Notes: generated by a model from the letters alone, not told the origin. A stretch of DNA of 64,000 bases from JALCOL01 sp022649665 (GCA_030372335.1 JAUDCW010000002.1); one strand, 5' to 3'. Shown: positions 17,181 through 25,768, counted from the first letter of the stretch. Numbers and translations are program-made.

Positions 17181-17492
17181 ATGTTTGTAAAAAAAGGCGA
17201 TAAAGTAAAAGTTATCTCTGGCAAAGACAAAAATAAAGAAGGCGTTGTTTTGGCAGTATTCCCGAAAGAAGATCGGGTACTTGTTGAAGGCGTCAATATG
17301 GTGAAAAAACACCAAAAACCGACAAATGCTGCTCCGCAAGGCGGGATCATCGAAAAAGAAGCGCCGATCCATGCTTCCAACGTTATGGTCATCGATCCTG
17401 AAACCGGTGAAGCTTCAAAAATCGGCCACAAAATCGTCGATGGCAAAAAAGTCCGTTTTGCAAAGAAAAGCGGCAATGTTCTCGATAAATAA
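17181..17492 (+). CDS. rplX: 50S ribosomal protein L24
   Basis: Assembly initiator for the 50S subunit with a KOW motif, VKKGDKVKVISGKDKNKEGVV. 103 residues. The GTG at 17169 overlaps the ribosome binding site AGAAGGAGGTG, so the ATG at 17181 with the family start MFVKKGD is used. Confidence 0.97.
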   Translation: MFVKKGDKVKVISGKDKNKEGVVLAVFPKEDRVLVEGVNMVKKHQKPTNAAPQGGIIEKEAPIHASNVMVIDPETGEASKIGHKIVDGKKVRFAKKSGNVLDK

Positions 17493-17517
17493 TAATGGAG
17501 AAGGGAGGGCTTCTTGA

Positions 17518-18057
17518 ATGAACCGTCTAAAAGAAAAGTATGTTAAAGAAATCGTTCCATCAATGATGGAAAAATTTGATTACACTTCTGTCATGCAAGT
17601 GCCAAAAGTTGAAAAGATCGTAATCAACATGGGTGTCGGCGATGCCGTATCGAATGCTAAAAACCTCGACAAAGCTGTGGAAGAACTGGCTTTGATCTCT
17701 GGACAGCATCCGATCATCACTAAAGCTAAGAAATCGATCGCAGGTTTCCGTTTGCGTGAAGGAATGCCGATCGGCGCGAAAGTTACTTTGCGCGGAGTCC
17801 GCATGTATGAATTTTTAGATAAATTAGTCAATGTTTCTCTGCCGCGTGTCCGCGATTTTCATGGTATCAGCAAAAAAGCGTTCGACGGCCGCGGAAACTA
17901 CACTCTGGGGATCAAAGAACAGTTGATCTTCCCGGAAATCGACTATGATAATGTAGATAAAGTTCGCGGGATGGATATCGTTGTTGTAACGACTGCCCCG
18001 ACGGATGAAGAATCGCGCGAGCTCTTGAAACAGCTTGGCATGCCTTTCCAAAAATAA
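17518..18057 (+). CDS. rplE: 50S ribosomal protein L5
   Basis: 5S rRNA-binding protein contacting the P-site tRNA. 179 residues with MNRLKEKYVKEIVPSM, KSIAGFRLREGMPIGAKVTLRG and PRVRDFHGISKKAFDGRGNY. GAAGGGAGG ribosome binding site. Confidence 0.98.
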   Translation: MNRLKEKYVKEIVPSMMEKFDYTSVMQVPKVEKIVINMGVGDAVSNAKNLDKAVEELALISGQHPIITKAKKSIAGFRLREGMPIGAKVTLRGVRMYEFLDKLVNVSLPRVRDFHGISKKAFDGRGNYTLGIKEQLIFPEIDYDNVDKVRGMDIVVVTTAPTDEESRELLKQLGMPFQK

Positions 18058-18073
18058 GAAGGAGGCGAATGAA

Positions 18074-18259
18074 TTGGCTAAAAAATCAATGATCGCTAAA
18101 AATAAACGTCCAGCTAAATTTTCGACACAAGAATATACACGCTGCGAACGCTGCGGCCGACCGCATTCTGTATACCGCAAATTCCGACTTTGCCGTATCT
18201 GCTTCCGTGAACTTGCCTATAAAGGACAAATTCCGGGCGTGAAAAAAGCCAGCTGGTAA
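18074..18259 (+). CDS. rpsN: 30S ribosomal protein S14, zinc-binding type
   Basis: 16S rRNA-binding protein of the 30S head. The short 61-residue type Z form with CERCGRPHSVYRKFRLCRIC, giving four cysteines for one zinc. The start is TTG at 18074 (LAKKSMIAKNKRP), 8 bases after GGAGG; no in-frame ATG is suitably placed. A second, zinc-free S14 gene may exist outside the window, as in many relatives. Confidence 0.97.
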   Translation: MAKKSMIAKNKRPAKFSTQEYTRCERCGRPHSVYRKFRLCRICFRELAYKGQIPGVKKASW

Positions 18260-18293
18260 TTGATAAAACCACAAAAAGGAGGTAAATCGCTCA

Positions 18294-18692
18294 ATGGTCA
18301 TGACAGATCCTATCGCAGACTTTCTAACTCGGATTCGTAATGCCAATATGGTCAAACACGAATCATTAGAAGTTCCTGCTTCGCAAATGAAACGCGATAT
18401 CGCCGAAATCCTGAAACGGGAAGGCTTTGTTCGCGATGTTGAATATATCGAAGATGGCAAACAAGGCATCATGCGCGTATTTTTGAAATACGGCAAAGAT
18501 GAAGAACGCGTCATCACAAACTTGAAACGGATTTCCAAACCCGGCTTGCGCGTTTATGTAAAAGCCAACGAAGTACCGAAAGTATTGAACGGATTGGGAA
18601 TCGCAATCATTTCAACTTCTTACGGGGTAATGACTGATAAAGAAGCCCGTGAAAAAAATACTGGCGGCGAAGTTCTCGCCTACGTTTGGTAA
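18294..18692 (+). CDS. rpsH: 30S ribosomal protein S8
   Basis: 16S central-domain binder; in E. coli it represses the spc operon. 132 residues with MVMTDPIADFLTRIRNAN and the C-terminal STSYGVMTDKEAREKNTGGE. AAAGGAGG ribosome binding site. Confidence 0.98.
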   Translation: MVMTDPIADFLTRIRNANMVKHESLEVPASQMKRDIAEILKREGFVRDVEYIEDGKQGIMRVFLKYGKDEERVITNLKRISKPGLRVYVKANEVPKVLNGLGIAIISTSYGVMTDKEAREKNTGGEVLAYVW

Positions 18693-18720
18693 AGATGAAT
18701 AGCTAAGGAGGTGTCACAAA

Positions 18721-19257
18721 GTGAGTCGTATTGGTAATAAAGCCGTAGAAATTCCAGCCGGCGTCTCTATCGCACAAGATGGAAACACCGTTACTGTCAA
18801 AGGACCGCAAGGTGAATTGACTCGGACTTTCTCTTCCGACATCAAATTGACAGTCGACGGAAATGTGGCGACACTCGCCCGTCCGGATGACACAAAAGAA
18901 ATGAAAATGATCCATGGGACGACCCGTGCACTTTTGGATAACATGGTTATCGGCGTATCCAAAGGGTTCCAAAAATCCCTCGAATTGATCGGGGTCGGGT
19001 ATCGTGCTCAATTAAAAGGAAATAAATTGGTCTTGAACGTTGGATACTCTCATCCTGTCGAATTCACTGCGCCTGAAGGAGTTTCTTTTGAAGTTCCTGC
19101 AAACACGCAAGTGATCGTTAAAGGAGCCAGCAAAGAAGCCGTTGGCGAAATTGCTGCTGATATCCGCGAAGTCCGTCCGCCAGAACCTTACAAAGGCAAA
19201 GGGATCCGCTATACAGGCGAATACGTACGCCGCAAGGAAGGTAAGACTGGTAAATAA
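18721..19257 (+). CDS. rplF: 50S ribosomal protein L6
   Basis: Protein at the GTPase-associated region. 178 residues from a GTG start; MSRIGNKAVEIPAGV, LIGVGYRAQLKGNKLVLNVGYSHPV and PPEPYKGKGIRYTGEYVRRKEGK. Spaced 28 bases from rpsH with TAAGGAGGTG before the start. Confidence 0.98.
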   Translation: MSRIGNKAVEIPAGVSIAQDGNTVTVKGPQGELTRTFSSDIKLTVDGNVATLARPDDTKEMKMIHGTTRALLDNMVIGVSKGFQKSLELIGVGYRAQLKGNKLVLNVGYSHPVEFTAPEGVSFEVPANTQVIVKGASKEAVGEIAADIREVRPPEPYKGKGIRYTGEYVRRKEGKTGK

Positions 19258-19288
19258 CAAGTAGTAAAAAAATAAAGAGGTGACAATT

Positions 19289-19645
19289 GTGATTACAAAA
19301 CCAGACAAGAACAAGACACGCCAAAAGCGCCATCAACGTGTCCGCAATAAAATTTCTGGGACTGCTGAGTGCCCACGCTTGAACATTTTCCGTTCGAATA
19401 AAAACATCTACGCGCAAGTAATTGATGACGTAGCGGGTGTGACGCTAGCATGTGCCTCTGCCTTGGACAAAGAAGTTTCAGGTGGAACAAAAACTGAACA
19501 AGCACAAGCTGTCGGCAAATTGATTGCTGACCGTGCAAAAGCCAAAGGAATCGAAGCAGTTGTGTTCGATCGCGGCGGATATCTTTATCATGGCCGTGTG
19601 GCTGCTTTAGCAGACGCTGCTCGTGAAAATGGATTGAAATTTTAA
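19289..19645 (+). CDS. rplR: 50S ribosomal protein L18
   Basis: 5S rRNA-binding protein of the central protuberance. 118 residues starting MITKPDKNKTRQKRHQRVR, with GTAECPRLNIFRSNKNIYAQ and FDRGGYLYHGRVAALADAARE. The GTG at 19280 overlaps AAAGAGGTG, so the second GTG at 19289 is taken as the start, which matches the family. Confidence 0.96.
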   Translation: MITKPDKNKTRQKRHQRVRNKISGTAECPRLNIFRSNKNIYAQVIDDVAGVTLACASALDKEVSGGTKTEQAQAVGKLIADRAKAKGIEAVVFDRGGYLYHGRVAALADAARENGLKF

Positions 19646-19665
19646 GAAAAGGAGGAACACCATTC

Positions 19666-20166
19666 ATGGTTTATATTGATCCAAAAAATTTGGACTTAGA
19701 AGATCGCGTCGTATCGATCAACCGTGTCACGAAAGTCGTTAAAGGCGGACGTCGTCTGCGTTTTGCCGCATTAGTCGTTGTCGGCGACCGCAATGGACAC
19801 GTGGGATTTGGTACTGGGAAAGCGCAGGAAGTGCCTGAAGCGATCCGCAAAGCGATCGAAAACGCGAAAAAGAATTTGATTGAAATTCCAATGGTCGGCT
19901 CAACAGTTCCTCATGAAGTGATCGGCGTTTTTGACGGCGGCCGCATCATGATCAAACCAGCGGTTGCCGGGGCTGGAGTAGCAGCCGGCGGTCCAGTGCG
20001 TGCCATCATGGAATTGGCAGGCGTTGCCGATGTAACCAGCAAATCACTTGGTTCCAATACACCAATCAACGTTATTCGCGCCACTGTCGAAGGTTTGAAA
20101 CAATTGAAACGTGCCGAAGAAGTTGCACAACTTCGCGGTGTTTCTGTTGACGAATTAATCGGATAA
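19666..20166 (+). CDS. rpsE: 30S ribosomal protein S5
   Basis: 30S protein affecting decoding accuracy and spectinomycin sensitivity. 166 residues; VVSINRVTKVVKGGRRLRF, GHVGFGTGKAQEVPEAIRKA and the C-terminal domain SLGSNTPINVIRATVEGL. AAAGGAGG ribosome binding site. Confidence 0.98.
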   Translation: MVYIDPKNLDLEDRVVSINRVTKVVKGGRRLRFAALVVVGDRNGHVGFGTGKAQEVPEAIRKAIENAKKNLIEIPMVGSTVPHEVIGVFDGGRIMIKPAVAGAGVAAGGPVRAIMELAGVADVTSKSLGSNTPINVIRATVEGLKQLKRAEEVAQLRGVSVDELIG

Positions 20167-20178
20167 GGAGGACTAGAA

Positions 20179-20361
20179 ATGGCTGAACTTAAAATCACTT
20201 TGAAACGCAGTCTGATCGGACGTCCTCAAAATCAACGACAAACAGTCAAAGCTTTGGGACTTACCAAGATCAACAGCTCTGTTGTGAAAACAAGCAATGA
20301 AGCGATCCAAGGCATGATCAACACTGTTTCTCATTTAGTGGACGTTGAAGAAGTAAAATAA
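20179..20361 (+). CDS. rpmD: 50S ribosomal protein L30
   Basis: Small 50S protein. 60 residues with KITLKRSLIGRPQNQRQTVKALGL and the C-terminal INTVSHLVDVEEV, the usual single-domain bacterial form. 12 bases after rpsE. Confidence 0.97.
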   Translation: MAELKITLKRSLIGRPQNQRQTVKALGLTKINSSVVKTSNEAIQGMINTVSHLVDVEEVK

Positions 20362-20392
20362 TCTAGATCCAATCATAAGGAGGTGCCAAGGT

Positions 20393-20833
20393 ATGAAACT
20401 TCATGAACTCAAACCGGCTGAAGGTAGCCGCCAAGTACGCAATCGCGTCGGCCGCGGAACTTCTTCCGGCAACGGTAAAACAAGCGGTCGCGGACAAAAA
20501 GGGCAAAAGGCTCGTTCCGGCGGCGGTGTTCGTTTGGGATTTGAAGGTGGCCAAACACCTTTGTTCCGCCGAATTCCAAAACGCGGTTTTACAAATATCA
20601 ATCGCAAAGAATATGCGATCGTTAATCTTTCTGACTTGAACCGTTTTAACGACGGCGCAGAAGTCACTGCTGCTGCTTTGAAAGAAGCAGGACTTGTCAA
20701 AGACGCTAAAGCAGGCATCAAAGTCTTAGGCAACGGTTCATTAGAGAAGAAATTGACTGTCAAAGCAGCCAAATTCTCCAAGACCGCTAAAGAAGCGATC
20801 GAAGCTCGTGGTGGATCTGTTGAGGTGATGTAA
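20393..20833 (+). CDS. rplO: 50S ribosomal protein L15
   Basis: Late-assembly protein of the 50S. 146 residues with the Gly/Arg-rich N-terminal extension (RVGRGTSSGNGKTSGRGQKG), GGQTPLFRRIPKRGF, and a globular C-terminal half ending EAIEARGGSVEVM. Its TAATG overlaps the secY start by one base. Confidence 0.98.
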   Translation: MKLHELKPAEGSRQVRNRVGRGTSSGNGKTSGRGQKGQKARSGGGVRLGFEGGQTPLFRRIPKRGFTNINRKEYAIVNLSDLNRFNDGAEVTAAALKEAGLVKDAKAGIKVLGNGSLEKKLTVKAAKFSKTAKEAIEARGGSVEVM

Positions 20834-22134
20834 TGTTTAAACTGCTGAAGGAAGCTTTTAAAGTAAAAGACATTCGCTCGAAACTTTTTATCACTATTTT
20901 GATCTTGGCTGTTTTCCGGCTTGGTGCGTATGTCACTGTCCCGGGAGTTAATGCTGCCGGATTGAATGAGTTGAGTCAGCTTTCATTTTTCGGTATGTTA
21001 AACATGGTCTCCGGGAGCGCGATGCAGAATTACTCGATCTTCGCTCTTGGGGTCTCGCCGTATATTACGGCTTCGATCGTTATTCAGCTTTTGCAGATGG
21101 ACATCGTCCCGCGCTTCGTTGAATGGAGCAAACAAGGGGAAGTCGGCCGGCGCAAGCTGAACCAAGCCACACGCTATTTGACACTTGCGCTGGCATTCGT
21201 CCAGTCGATCGGGATCACGGCTGGTTTCAACCAATTGAGCCAGACCGGCATGAAACTGGTCGAAAACCCGACGATCCAAACTTATCTGACGATCGGCGTT
21301 ATTTTGACCGGCGGAACGATGCTGTTGACTTGGATGGGCGAACAGATCACTGAGTATGGGGTCGGCAACGGCGTCTCAATGATCATCTTCGGCGGGATCA
21401 TTTCCCGTTTGCCAAGCGGCGTGATCAGTCTTTATCAAGATTGGTTCGTCAATGTCGAAAAATCTGAGATTTTGGGGCACGTCTTCTTCGCGCTTCTGCT
21501 CTTGGCGGCTGTTTTGATCGTTGTGACGATCGCAACATTCGTCCAGCAAGCGGAACGCAAGATCCCGATTCAATATACGAAACGGGTTTCCGGCGCGCCG
21601 TCCAACAGCTATCTGCCGCTGAAAGTCAATGCAGCCGGCGTTATCCCGGTTATCTTTGCCAGCTCGCTGATCGCGACGCCGAATGCACTCCTGCAATTCT
21701 TTGCGGCGAAGCATTCCGGTGAAGGGTGGTTCGATGTGATGGGCCAGCTCTTCAGCTACAGTACGATCCCGGGCGCAACGCTATATACGCTCCTCATTGT
21801 CGGCTTTACATTTTTCTATGCTTTTGTACAAGTCAATCCGGAAAAATTGGCAGAGAATCTGCAAAAACAAGGAAGCTATATTCCAAGTGTCCGGCCTGGA
21901 CACGGGACTGAACAATATATCTCGGATCTTTTGAAGAGATTATCGACAGTCGGGGCGCTTTTCCTTGGGTTGATCTCGCTTTTGCCGATCGTAGCGCAAA
22001 TGGTCTGGAAACTGCCGAACTCGATCGGGTTGGGCGGGACGAGTCTGTTGATCGTGATCGGAGTAGCGCTTGAAACTGCTAAACAATTAGAAGGCTTGAT
22101 GCTTAAACGCAAGTATGTAGGCTTTATTCATTAA
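20833..22134 (+). CDS. secY: Protein translocase subunit SecY
   Basis: Channel subunit of the SecYEG translocon in the cytoplasmic membrane. 433 residues with ten predicted membrane segments; plug and pore residues lie near FFGMLNMVSGSAMQNYSIFALG, and the C5 ribosome/SecA loop is in YIPSVRPGHGTEQYISD. TGAGGTGATGTA places a ribosome binding site inside rplO. Position between rplO and adk is the standard one. Confidence 0.98.
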   Translation: MFKLLKEAFKVKDIRSKLFITILILAVFRLGAYVTVPGVNAAGLNELSQLSFFGMLNMVSGSAMQNYSIFALGVSPYITASIVIQLLQMDIVPRFVEWSKQGEVGRRKLNQATRYLTLALAFVQSIGITAGFNQLSQTGMKLVENPTIQTYLTIGVILTGGTMLLTWMGEQITEYGVGNGVSMIIFGGIISRLPSGVISLYQDWFVNVEKSEILGHVFFALLLLAAVLIVVTIATFVQQAERKIPIQYTKRVSGAPSNSYLPLKVNAAGVIPVIFASSLIATPNALLQFFAAKHSGEGWFDVMGQLFSYSTIPGATLYTLLIVGFTFFYAFVQVNPEKLAENLQKQGSYIPSVRPGHGTEQYISDLLKRLSTVGALFLGLISLLPIVAQMVWKLPNSIGLGGTSLLIVIGVALETAKQLEGLMLKRKYVGFIH

Positions 22135-22183
22135 AAGAAGGAAGCTGTGGCAAAGTTTTGTCACAGCGTGATCTTCTTGTTTT
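22135..22183 (+). other. Hairpin between secY and adk
   Basis: AAGAAG (22135-22140) and GCTGTG (22144-22149) pair with CACAGC (22162-22167) and CTTCTT (22173-22178), followed by GTTTTC. The T-tail is short, so it is probably a partial terminator or processing site. Confidence 0.5.
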
Positions 22184-22201
22184 CAAGTAGGAGGAGACAA
22201 A

Positions 22202-22849
22202 TTGAATCTTATTCTTATGGGTCTTCCAGGTGCAGGAAAAGGGACTCAAGCAGAAAAAATCGTCGACAAGTACCATATTCCGCATATCTCGACCGGTGAT
22301 ATGTTCCGGGCCGCGATCGCTGATGAAACGGAATTGGGACTCAAGGCAAAATCATTCATGGATGCCGGCGAGCTGGTTCCGGATGAGATCACCAACGGGA
22401 TCGTCAAAGAACGTTTGGCGCAGCCGGATACAAAAGTTGGTTTTCTCTTGGACGGTTTTCCGCGGACTTTGGCGCAAGCTGAAGCGCTGGATCAGATCCT
22501 GAATGAACTTGGCAAAAAACTCGATGCGGTGATCGATATCGAAGTTGCTGAAAATGTGTTGGTTGAACGTTTGAGCGGCCGCTTTATTTGCAAAACATGC
22601 GGGGCAACGTATCATAAATTGTTCAACCCGCCGAAAGTCGCTGGAACATGCGATCGCTGCGGCGGACATGAATTTTATCAACGCGAAGATGATAAACCGG
22701 AAACGGTGCGCACTCGCTTGAAAGTCAATATCAAAAACAGTGAACCGATCTTGGCCTACTACAAGTCGCAAGGACTGCTTCACGAGATCGATGGCGATCG
22801 CAAGATCGATGATGTCTTCAAAGAAGTAGATCAGATTATCGCGAAATAA
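22202..22849 (+). CDS. adk: Adenylate kinase
   Basis: Converts AMP and ATP to two ADP. 215 residues from a TTG start with GTAGGAGGAGAC upstream; P-loop GLPGAGKGTQAE, HISTGDMFRAA, LLDGFPRTLAQAEAL, and a LID domain carrying CKTCG...CDRCGG, the four-cysteine zinc form found in Gram-positives. Sits between secY and infA as usual. Confidence 0.98.
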   Translation: MNLILMGLPGAGKGTQAEKIVDKYHIPHISTGDMFRAAIADETELGLKAKSFMDAGELVPDEITNGIVKERLAQPDTKVGFLLDGFPRTLAQAEALDQILNELGKKLDAVIDIEVAENVLVERLSGRFICKTCGATYHKLFNPPKVAGTCDRCGGHEFYQREDDKPETVRTRLKVNIKNSEPILAYYKSQGLLHEIDGDRKIDDVFKEVDQIIAK

Positions 22850-22857
22850 GGTCCGGC

Positions 22858-22886
22858 TTGCTATCCTTGATCGTTTGTGATAAAAT
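22858..22886 (+). promoter_or_regulatory. infA-rplQ promoter
   Basis: TTGCTA (22858-22863) and TAAAAT (22881-22886) with 17 bases between. The -10 is embedded in a TGTGATA/TATCACA dyad (22876-22892), which could be an operator or an RNA stem at the transcript start. It probably boosts infA-rpmJ-rpsM-rpsK-rpoA-rplQ. Confidence 0.55.
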
Positions 22887-22931
22887 ATCACAGTCCATCT
22901 TTAAAGGATACAAGGTCAAAATGATTGATTT

Positions 22932-22976
22932 GGCGGGGGGCTTCTGGTTTCCGCCGTTTTATTGTGCGAAAGCACA
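22932..22976 (+). promoter_or_regulatory. Small hairpins in the infA leader
   Basis: GGCGG (22932-22936) can pair with CCGCC (22951-22955) ahead of GTTTT, and TGTGC-GAAA-GCACA (22963-22976) forms a GNRA-capped stem just before the infA ribosome binding site. The first looks like a weak attenuator, the second could shield the ribosome binding site. Roles are inferred. Confidence 0.35.
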
Positions 22977-22999
22977 CAATACTTTAGGAGGTACTCACT

Positions 23000-23218
23000 G
23001 TGGCAAAAGATGATATGATCGAGATCGAAGGAACGGTCGTCGAAACACTGCCCAATGCGATGTTCAAAGTAAAACTTGAAAATGGTCATGAAGTGCTGGC
23101 ACACGTTTCCGGGAAAATCCGCATGCATTACATTCGCATCTTGCCTGGAGACAAGGTAACAGTAGAGTTATCGCCATACGACTTGACACGCGGCCGCATC
23201 ACTTATCGATTCAAGTAA
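23000..23218 (+). CDS. infA: Translation initiation factor IF-1
   Basis: OB-fold factor that occupies the A site during 30S initiation. 72 residues from a GTG start after TTAGGAGGT; MAKDDMIEIEGTVVETLPNAMF and GKIRMHYIRILPGDKVTVELSPYDLTRGRITYRFK. Length is exactly typical. Confidence 0.98.
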   Translation: MAKDDMIEIEGTVVETLPNAMFKVKLENGHEVLAHVSGKIRMHYIRILPGDKVTVELSPYDLTRGRITYRFK

Positions 23219-23251
23219 TGTACTCCGTTAAAATTATAGGAGGGATTTATA

Positions 23252-23368
23252 ATGAAAGTAAGACCATCAGTTAAACCAATGTGCGAACATTGTAAAGTAA
23301 TCCGCCGCAAAGGTCGGGTTATGGTCATTTGTTCTGCAAATCCAAAACATAAACAACGTCAAGGCTAA
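23252..23368 (+). CDS. rpmJ: 50S ribosomal protein L36
   Basis: Smallest 50S protein, a zinc-ribbon that binds 23S rRNA. Read directly from the sequence: 38 residues from MKVRPSVKPMCEHCKVI to KHKQRQG, with Cys11, Cys14, Cys27 and a following His as zinc ligands. TATAGGAGGG lies before the ATG. Located between infA and rpsM as expected. Confidence 0.97.
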   Translation: MKVRPSVKPMCEHCKVIRRKGRVMVICSANPKHKQRQG

Positions 23369-23386
23369 ACTAGGAGGTGTAATTTA

Positions 23387-23752
23387 ATGGCACGTATTGC
23401 AGGTGTAGATATTCCACGGGATAAACGCGTCGTTGTCTCTTTGACTTATATTTTCGGGATTGGAGAAACGAGAGCGAAACAAATCCTTGCAAATGCTAAT
23501 GTTTCCGAAGACATCCGCGTTCGCGACTTAACGAACGAACAAACGGATGCGATCCGGGCAGAAGTAGATAAATTGAAAGTTGAAGGCGACCTTCGTCGTG
23601 AAGTCAATTTGAACATCAAACGTCTCCAAGAAATCGGTTCGTATCGCGGGATGCGTCATCGTCGCGGTTTGCCGGTTCGCGGACAACATACGAAAAACAA
23701 TGCGCGGACACGCAAAGGCCCTGCTCGTTCAATCGCAGGTAAGAAAAAATAA
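23387..23752 (+). CDS. rpsM: 30S ribosomal protein S13
   Basis: 30S head protein contacting the P-site tRNA and the 50S bridge. 121 residues with MARIAGVDIPRDKRVVVSLTYIFGIG and the C-terminal RGLPVRGQHTKNNARTRKGP. Start by ATG after CTAGGAGGTG. Confidence 0.98.
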   Translation: MARIAGVDIPRDKRVVVSLTYIFGIGETRAKQILANANVSEDIRVRDLTNEQTDAIRAEVDKLKVEGDLRREVNLNIKRLQEIGSYRGMRHRRGLPVRGQHTKNNARTRKGPARSIAGKKK

Positions 23753-23774
23753 TTTAGTGAGGAGGTACTGATTC

Positions 23775-24164
23775 ATGGCACAAAAAAAAGTCACTCGCAA
23801 ACGTCGGGTGAAAAAAAATATTGAAGCGGGTATCGCTCATATCCACTCTACTTTCAACAATACAATCGTAATGATCACAGATGTCCACGGAAATGCAATT
23901 TCATGGTCTTCTGCTGGTGCGCTCGGCTTTAAAGGAAGCAAAAAATCAACGCCTTTTGCTGCGCAAATGGCTGCTGAAACGTCTTCAAAAGCTGCAATGG
24001 AACATGGACTTAAAACGGTTGAAGTAACTGTTAAGGGACCTGGTTCTGGTCGTGAAGCTGCGATTCGTGCACTTCAAGCTGCTGGTTTGGAAGTTACTGC
24101 AATCCGTGACGTTACGCCAGTACCACATAATGGATGTCGCCCTCCAAAACGCCGTCGTGTTTAA
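23775..24164 (+). CDS. rpsK: 30S ribosomal protein S11
   Basis: 30S platform protein. 129 residues with GIAHIHSTFNNTIVMITD, GSKKSTPFAAQ and DVTPVPHNGCRPPKRRRV at the C terminus. GAGGAGGT precedes the ATG. Confidence 0.98.
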   Translation: MAQKKVTRKRRVKKNIEAGIAHIHSTFNNTIVMITDVHGNAISWSSAGALGFKGSKKSTPFAAQMAAETSSKAAMEHGLKTVEVTVKGPGSGREAAIRALQAAGLEVTAIRDVTPVPHNGCRPPKRRRV

Positions 24165-24238
24165 TGCGCTTCTGTATGTGTCTGTAATTACGTCATTAAG
24201 CAAGACACTTTTCGTTTTGAAAGGGGTAAAGGATAAGA

Positions 24239-25177
24239 ATGATTGAATTTGAAAAACCTAGAATCGCGAAAATCGATGAAGATCGTGATTATGGCAAGTT
24301 CGTTATTGAACCACTTGAAAGAGGTTATGGGACTACTTTAGGCAATTCTTTACGTCGTATCCTGTTAGCATCGCTTCCCGGCGCAGCAATCACTAGTCTG
24401 CAAATCGATGGCGTTCTGCATGAGTTCTCAACGATCGATGGCGTTCGCGAGGACGTGACACAGATCGTGCTCAATATCAAAGGTTTAGCTTTGAAGCTTT
24501 ATGCGCAAGAAGAAAAAACTTTGGAAATCGATATTACCGGACCTGCTGTTGTGACGGCCGGAGACATCATCGTCGACAGCGATGTAGAGATTTTGAATAA
24601 AGATCTTTATATCTGCACAGTCTCAGAAGGTGCCGCTTTTCATGCCCGCTTAACGGTCAAACCCGGACGCGGATATGTCCAAGCTGATGAAAACAAATCG
24701 GATGATATGCCGATCGGCGTTTTGCCAGTGGATTCTATTTATACCCCGATTCGTCGCGTGAATTATCAAGTTGAGAATACACGTGTGGGTCATAACAACA
24801 ATTATGACAAACTGACGATGGAGATTTGGACGGACGGTTCAATCATGCCGCCAGAAGCACTATCTTTGGCAGCAAAAATTTTAACAGAGCATTTGGATAT
24901 CTTTGTGAATCTGACTGACGAAGTGAAAAACACGGAGATCATGGTCGAAAAAGAAGAAACGAAGAAAGAAAAAATGCTTGAAATGACCATCGAAGAACTT
25001 GATTTGTCAGTTCGTTCTTACAACTGTTTGAAACGTGCGGGAATCAATACCGTGCAAGAGCTGACCAATAAATCAGAACCTGAAATGATCAAAGTCCGCA
25101 ATCTGGGACGCAAATCATTAGAAGAAGTGAAGTCCAAGTTAGCAGATCTGGGTCTTTCACTCAGAAAAGATGATTAA
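24239..25177 (+). CDS. rpoA: RNA polymerase subunit alpha
   Basis: Assembles RNA polymerase and contacts upstream DNA and activators. 312 residues: N-terminal domain with FVIEPLERGYGTTLGNSLRRILL, a linker around residues 225-245, and the C-terminal helix-hairpin domain with SYNCLKRAGINTVQEL and RNLGRKSLEEVKSKL. The 74-base gap after rpsK shows no strong signal. Confidence 0.98.
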   Translation: MIEFEKPRIAKIDEDRDYGKFVIEPLERGYGTTLGNSLRRILLASLPGAAITSLQIDGVLHEFSTIDGVREDVTQIVLNIKGLALKLYAQEEKTLEIDITGPAVVTAGDIIVDSDVEILNKDLYICTVSEGAAFHARLTVKPGRGYVQADENKSDDMPIGVLPVDSIYTPIRRVNYQVENTRVGHNNNYDKLTMEIWTDGSIMPPEALSLAAKILTEHLDIFVNLTDEVKNTEIMVEKEETKKEKMLEMTIEELDLSVRSYNCLKRAGINTVQELTNKSEPEMIKVRNLGRKSLEEVKSKLADLGLSLRKDD

Positions 25178-25202
25178 TTAGGCTATAAGGAGGGGAACAC
25201 TA

Positions 25203-25583
25203 GTGGCTTATCGCAAATTAGGACGCACATCCAGCCAACGCAAGGCAATGCTGCGTGATTTGACTACTGATTTAATTATTAACGAACGGATCGTTACGAC
25301 TGAAACTCGTGCGAAAGAAATTCGTTCAACGACTGAAAAAATGATTACATTGGGGAAACGCGGAGACTTGCACGCTCGTCGTCAAGCAGCAGCGTTTGTT
25401 CGTAATGAAATCGCCGATGTTCGTGAAGAAGGCGAAGACATCGTGATCGAAGATGCTTTGCAAAAACTGTTCAACAATTTAGCTGAACGTTATGCTGATC
25501 GTCAAGGCGGTTATACACGAATCCTTAAGACAGAGCCTCGTCGCGGGGATGCTGCACCAATGGTTATTATCGAACTTGTATAA
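25203..25583 (+). CDS. rplQ: 50S ribosomal protein L17
   Basis: Tunnel-exit-side 50S protein. 126 residues from a GTG start after AAGGAGGG; MAYRKLGRTSSQRKAMLRDL, ERIVTTETRAKEIRS and the C-terminal GGYTRILKTEPRRGDAAPMVIIEL. Last gene of the alpha segment. Confidence 0.98.
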   Translation: MAYRKLGRTSSQRKAMLRDLTTDLIINERIVTTETRAKEIRSTTEKMITLGKRGDLHARRQAAAFVRNEIADVREEGEDIVIEDALQKLFNNLAERYADRQGGYTRILKTEPRRGDAAPMVIIELV

Positions 25584-25598
25584 AAGTTGCGACCCATC

Positions 25599-25713
25599 AC
25601 TTTTATGATGATTCTGCAGAGTGTTATGATGATGGAGAAATCCTAGTCTAGCTCTACGCTGCTCTTCGGCAAATGCCGAAGAGCCAGCATTCATCATAAG
25701 GTGCTTTTTTTTT
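25599..25713 (+). terminator. rplQ terminator with nested and alternative stems
   Basis: A perfect inner stem GCTCTTCGGCA/TGCCGAAGAGC (25661-25684) sits inside an outer stem TTATGATGA (25624-25632) with TCATCATAA (25691-25699), followed by GGTGC and nine T. A second copy of TTATGATGA at 25603-25611 overlaps ACTTTTAT (25599-25606), which pairs with ATAAAAGT at the rplQ stop. It ends the ribosomal cluster; the duplicate arm allows alternative folds. Confidence 0.75.
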
Positions 25714-25768
25714 ACATAAAAGTTGTCTTGACAGCCTCCATGTGATTCTTTTTTCAAACGGCGGAATG

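Noticed and set aside
18035..18073. Longer S14 reading frame starting in rplE
   Set aside because: The upstream part overlaps rplE and has no ribosome binding site; the TTG at 18074 matches the family start.
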